NCBI GenBank assembly: GCA_964235485.1
Contig: CAXSAZ010000004.1
Location: 141,004-205,003, forward strand
Reading direction: 5' to 3'
DNA length: 64,000 nt
Origin: CAHJXG01 sp964235485
GTDB taxonomy: Bacteria; Pseudomonadota; Alphaproteobacteria; Acetobacterales; Acetobacteraceae
Shown: piece by piece, positions 61,077 through 64,000 of the stretch
Layout of the letters: every line of letters begins with the position of its first letter
Numbering within the stretch: position 1 is the first letter of the stretch
Position numbers and translations under genes: made by a program
The notes under the pieces: generated by a model
Database searches by the model: none
The model's input: only the letters and a program-made list of their open reading frames with translations
What the model was told of the DNA's origin: nothing

Positions 61077-63243
61077 GGGCGAAACCTGCTGCTGGGGTGA
61101 AGTCGGGGGCTGGCGCGGCGGAGCGGGACGCGGCGATGATGGCGTCCACGTCGAGGATGAGCGCCACGCGGCCGTCGCCCAGGATGGTCGCGGCGGCGAC
61201 GCCGGGCACGTGCCGGTAGTTGGCTTCCAGGCTCTTGATGACGACCTGGCGCTGGCCTTGGATCGCGTCCACGAGCAGCGCGGCGCGGGCGCCGCCCTCG
61301 CTCTCGATCAGCAGCGTGACGCCGCGGGCCGGGTCCAGCGGCTCGGTCCGGTAGCCGAGCGCCAGGCCGATATCGACGAGCGGGATGTAGGTGCCGCGGA
61401 TCGAGATCACCGCGGCGCCGTCTCCCAGGCCGTGCACGTCGCCCGTCCGGGGCTGCAGCGTTTCGATGATGGCGGTCAGCGGCGTCACCAGCGTTTGGCC
61501 CTCTACCGACACCACCATGCCGTCCAGCACCGCCAGCGTGAGCGGCAGGCTCATGGTGAAGGTGGACCCTTGGCCCGGACGCGACGCGATGGCGATGCGG
61601 CCCCCCAACGCCTGGATCGAGCGCTTCACCACGTCCATGCCGACGCCCCGGCCGGAGATGTCGGAGATCGTCTCGGCCGTGGAGAAGCCCGGCAGGAAGA
61701 TGAGGTTGTCGGTTTCCTCGTCGCTCAGCACGGCGTCGGGCGCGATCAGGCCCTTCGCCACCGCGCTGGCCCGCACGCGGGGACGGTTGATGCCGCCGCC
61801 GTCGTCGGACACCTCGATCACGATGCGCCCCGAGCGGTGCCGGGCGGCGAGGCGCACCGTGCCGTCTGCTGGCTTGCCGGCCGCAACGCGGTCCTCCGGG
61901 CGTTCCAGCCCGTGGTCGATGGCGTTGCGGATCATGTGCGTCAGGGGATCGGCCAGGTGCTCGATCACCGTCTTGTCCACCTCCGTGCCTTCGCCTTCCG
62001 TGACGAGGCGGACGGGCTTGCCGGTCATGGCCGAGACCTCCCGCACCAGGCGGGGCATACGCTGGAACACCGATTTCACGGGCTGCGCGCGGATCGCCAT
62101 CACGCTGTCCTGGATTTCGCGCGTCAACTGCTCCAGGTCGCCGAGGCCGAGCGCCACGTTGGAGGAGCGCGGCAGGCCGGCTTCCGACACGCGCTGGGCC
62201 AGCATGGCCTGGTTGATGACCAGCTCGCCCACCAGGTCGATCAGCCGGTCCACCCGGTCGAGGTCCACGCGGATCGTGGCTTTGGCCGCCGCAGGCGCGG
62301 CGGCGGCGTCCGCCGGGCGCGACGCGCGGCCGAGGTCCGGGGCGGCGTCCGGGGCCGGCGCGGCGGGAACTGGCGCCACGGGCGGCGCGTCGGGAAGAGG
62401 CGCCACGGCCGCCTGGGATTGCTGGATCAGCGCCGCCAGGTCGATGCCGCCGATCCCGTCCGCGTCGCCCGGCGGCTGCGCCGCGGTTGGCGCGATGTCG
62501 AGTTCGCAGTCCCCTTCCACGAACTCGAACACCTCGCGGATCGCATCGGGCTGCGCGGTGACGAGTTCAATCGTCCAGGACAGGTAGGCGCCCTCGGGAT
62601 CGAGGTCGGGAAAGGCGGGCAGCGCGCCCACGTCCAGCGTGACGGTGGCCGAACCCAGGCGGCCCAGCTCGCGCAGCAGGACCGCGGCCTCGTTCGCCTT
62701 GGCGTAAAGCTCGGCCGCGGGGCGGAACCGCACGGTCCAGCTTTGCCCGGCCGGGGCGGCCGGCGCGTCGAGCTCGAAGCGCAGCGGCTGGAAGGCGAGG
62801 CCGTCCATGCCGTCCTCCGCGCCGCCTCCGGCGTCGGGCTGCGGGGCTTGCGGCGGAGGGCTGCCGCTCAGCGCCTTGAGGTCGTCCACGAGCACGCGGT
62901 CGCGCTCGGCGTTCACGGCGCCGCCGTCGCGGGACACGCGGACCAGATCGGCCAGCGCGTCGGCGGCGCGCAGCATCACGCTCAGCACGCGCCCGTCCGG
63001 CGCCAAGCGCCCGGCGCGCACGTCGTCCAGCGCGGTTTCGAACACGTGGGCGAAGCGCACCAGGGCGTCCAGCCCAAAGGCGCCCGCGCCGCCTTTGACG
63101 GAATGCACGGCCCGGAACACGGCGTTCACCGTTTCCGGATCGCAGTCGCCGCCTTCCATGGTCAGCAGGCCGGTTTCAAGGGCGCCGAGCTGTTCCTCGC
63201 ATTCCTGGAAGAAGGTGTCGCGGATGGCGGCCATGGGGTCCAT
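61069..63243 (-). CDS. cheA: Chemotaxis histidine kinase CheA
   Basis: This 724-residue kinase has an N-terminal HPt domain with the phosphorylated histidine in FRAVHSVKGGAGAFGL at about residue 48. A linker region follows, then the dimerisation helices and the ATPase domain (HMIRNAIDHGLE, VSDDGGGI, ISGRGVGMDVV). A C-terminal CheW-like domain from about 590 includes VHGLGDGAAVISIRGTYIPL. It phosphorylates the CheY proteins and CheB of this operon. Confidence 0.97.
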   Translation of the reverse strand: MDPMAAIRDTFFQECEEQLGALETGLLTMEGGDCDPETVNAVFRAVHSVKGGAGAFGLDALVRFAHVFETALDDVRAGRLAPDGRVLSVMLRAADALADLVRVSRDGGAVNAERDRVLVDDLKALSGSPPPQAPQPDAGGGAEDGMDGLAFQPLRFELDAPAAPAGQSWTVRFRPAAELYAKANEAAVLLRELGRLGSATVTLDVGALPAFPDLDPEGAYLSWTIELVTAQPDAIREVFEFVEGDCELDIAPTAAQPPGDADGIGGIDLAALIQQSQAAVAPLPDAPPVAPVPAAPAPDAAPDLGRASRPADAAAAPAAAKATIRVDLDRVDRLIDLVGELVINQAMLAQRVSEAGLPRSSNVALGLGDLEQLTREIQDSVMAIRAQPVKSVFQRMPRLVREVSAMTGKPVRLVTEGEGTEVDKTVIEHLADPLTHMIRNAIDHGLERPEDRVAAGKPADGTVRLAARHRSGRIVIEVSDDGGGINRPRVRASAVAKGLIAPDAVLSDEETDNLIFLPGFSTAETISDISGRGVGMDVVKRSIQALGGRIAIASRPGQGSTFTMSLPLTLAVLDGMVVSVEGQTLVTPLTAIIETLQPRTGDVHGLGDGAAVISIRGTYIPLVDIGLALGYRTEPLDPARGVTLLIESEGGARAALLVDAIQGQRQVVIKSLEANYRHVPGVAAATILGDGRVALILDVDAIIAASRSAAPAPDFTPAAGFAHV

Positions 63244-63267
63244 TGGGTGTGTCCTCGACGGCAGCGG

Positions 63268-63639
63268 TCAGGCCGCGACGCGGCGGAGGGCGTCCACCAG
63301 CTTGACGGCGTTGAACGGCTTGACGATCCAGCCGGTCGCGCCGGCCTGCCGGGCGCGGCTCTTCTTCTCGGCGTCGCTTTCGGTGGTCAGCACCAGGATC
63401 GGCGTCGCCCGGTGACGCCCGCTGCGGCGCACGCCCTCGATGAAGCCGAACCCGTCCATGCGGGGCATGTTGATGTCGGTCACGATGACGTCGGGCGCTT
63501 CGCCTTGCAGCACCTCAAGGCCGTGGACGCCATCCACCGCCTGCACGACGCGGTATCCCGCTTCCGACAAGGCGAGCCGGAGCATGTCCCGCATGGTGCG
63601 CGAATCGTCCACGGTCAGCACAGTCTTGGCCACGGTCAT
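63268..63639 (-). CDS. cheY: Chemotaxis response regulator CheY (first copy)
   Basis: This 123-residue receiver domain has VLTVDDSRTMRDMLRLAL, the phosphorylated aspartate in VIVTDINMPRMDGF, the threonine in LVLTTESDAEKKSRAR and WIVKPFN. It precedes cheA by 24 bases. The two CheY copies differ enough that division of labour (motor binding versus phosphate sink) is likely but unproved. Confidence 0.94.
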   Translation of the reverse strand: MTVAKTVLTVDDSRTMRDMLRLALSEAGYRVVQAVDGVHGLEVLQGEAPDVIVTDINMPRMDGFGFIEGVRRSGRHRATPILVLTTESDAEKKSRARQAGATGWIVKPFNAVKLVDALRRVAA

Positions 63640-63642
63640 GTT

Positions 63643-63942
63643 CTAGGCTCCGAAGTTCGGGAAAAGGGTTGAGGCGCCGAGCAGGGCCACGCCGTCGGTG
63701 AAGTCGCTCGACGGAGCGACGATGCGGAAGCACCTGCCTTCGGCTTGCCAGCAGGCTTGGGCCGAAAGGAGCACCTGCAGGCACTGCCCTCCGAGCTTGC
63801 GGACGCGGGAAGCGTCCAGCTCCGTGTCCAGCCCCCGGCGCGCCGCCAGCTCGGCGGCGAGCGGGGCCGCGGCCCGGAGGTCCAGCACGTCCGGCAGCAG
63901 CAGCGCCGGGTCGGGCTGGGAAGCGTCCAAGTTCGCGTCCAT
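63643..63942 (-). CDS. STAS-domain chemotaxis-associated protein
   Basis: This 99-residue protein is a single STAS domain: LPDVLDLRAAAPLAAELAAR, then LDTELDASRVRKLGGQCLQV and FRIVAPSSDFTDGVALLG. The usual phosphorylatable serine is in the DASRVRKLGG loop. Such proteins often start alphaproteobacterial chemotaxis operons; the role may be in receptor array modulation or as an anti-sigma antagonist-like switch. It lies between the receptor gene end and cheY with three-base gaps. Confidence 0.83.
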   Translation of the reverse strand: MDANLDASQPDPALLLPDVLDLRAAAPLAAELAARRGLDTELDASRVRKLGGQCLQVLLSAQACWQAEGRCFRIVAPSSDFTDGVALLGASTLFPNFGA

Positions 63943-63945
63943 GGC

Positions 63946-64000
63946 TCAGAACTCCTCCCACCCTTGTTCGTCGGCGTGTGCGTGTGCGGCCATGGCGGGT
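63946..64000 (-). CDS. C-terminal end of a methyl-accepting chemotaxis protein
   Basis: Only 17 codons are visible. The reading ends ...HADEQGWEEF and stop. A terminal W-x-x-F pentapeptide on a flexible acidic linker is the CheR/CheB docking tail of chemoreceptors (NWETF in E. coli). Its position, three bases before the STAS gene and heading a che operon, supports a receptor gene. The family call is based on this tail and context only. Confidence 0.65.
   Translation of the reverse strand, partial: PAMAAHAHADEQGWEEF

Noticed and set aside
59770..63672. Open frame of 1300 codons on the plus strand across the che genes
   Set aside because: It runs antisense to cheR, cheW, cheA and cheY, which have complete family motifs. 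Long antisense frames are expected at this GC content; its translation is rich in H, R, G and D without any domain.

Overview
The window is GC-rich (around 70 percent), with GTG and TTG starts and many 4-base start/stop overlaps. It looks like a chromosomal draft-assembly segment from a purple phototrophic alphaproteobacterium, most likely Rhodospirillales or Acetobacteraceae-like. The main evidence is a type II (quinone) photosynthetic reaction centre operon (pufLMC-puhAB), a red-type RuBisCO operon with CbbX and CbbR, a 180-kDa-class NAD glutamate dehydrogenase and a GTA-type holin. The taxon is an inference; there is no rRNA here. One run of 100 N (57235-57334) is a contig join. I recognised no tRNA, rRNA, CRISPR or transposase gene.

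Layout. 1-4 kb: rare-sugar or polyol uptake and catabolism (ABC transporter end, SDR dehydrogenase, sugar kinase, tagatose/psicose 3-epimerase). 4-5.3 kb: an isolated endolysin-holin pair. 5.4-8.8 kb: metallo-beta-lactamase-fold hydrolase and two divergent MFS transporters. 8.9-12.1 kb: hutH-hutU. 12.6-14.6 kb: methyltransferase and TAXI-type binding protein. 15-21.7 kb: Calvin cycle locus, cbbY-cbbR diverging from cbbL-cbbS-(29-codon ORF)-cbbX-fbp-cbbP, followed by a 19-codon remnant of the class II aldolase gene. 22-26.7 kb: FGGY sugar kinase, AraC regulator, cytochrome b561, phosphotransferase, YidB-like protein. 26.8-33.7 kb: groESL with a CIRCE operator, diverging from the large glutamate dehydrogenase. 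33.8-36.1 kb: cupin, protocatechuate 3,4-dioxygenase (pcaHG) and type II dehydroquinase. 36.3-40.8 kb: a three-subunit molybdenum hydroxylase (paoABC type) with a divergent TetR regulator. 41-44.7 kb: RlpA and a three-gene envelope glycosylation cassette. 45.2-49.6 kb: the reaction centre operon. 49.7-51.5 kb: SH3-domain protein and FAD oxidoreductase. 51.6-56.8 kb: dipeptide-type ABC transporter. 57.1-64 kb: a complete chemotaxis operon (mcp end, STAS, cheY, cheA, cheW, cheR, cheB, cheY, cheD and a CheZ-like gene).

The most unusual feature is the reaction centre operon. pufL, pufM, pufC, puhA and puhB form one tight unit with no pufBA light-harvesting genes and no bch or crt genes nearby, behind a perfect TGT-N12-ACA palindrome typical of PpsR/CrtJ sites. 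A second theme is two families of palindromic repeats. They occupy every convergent gene junction longer than about 30 bp, and all copies lie 3' of a gene, as expected for terminators or mRNA-end structures. One pair of copies brackets the broken aldolase gene.
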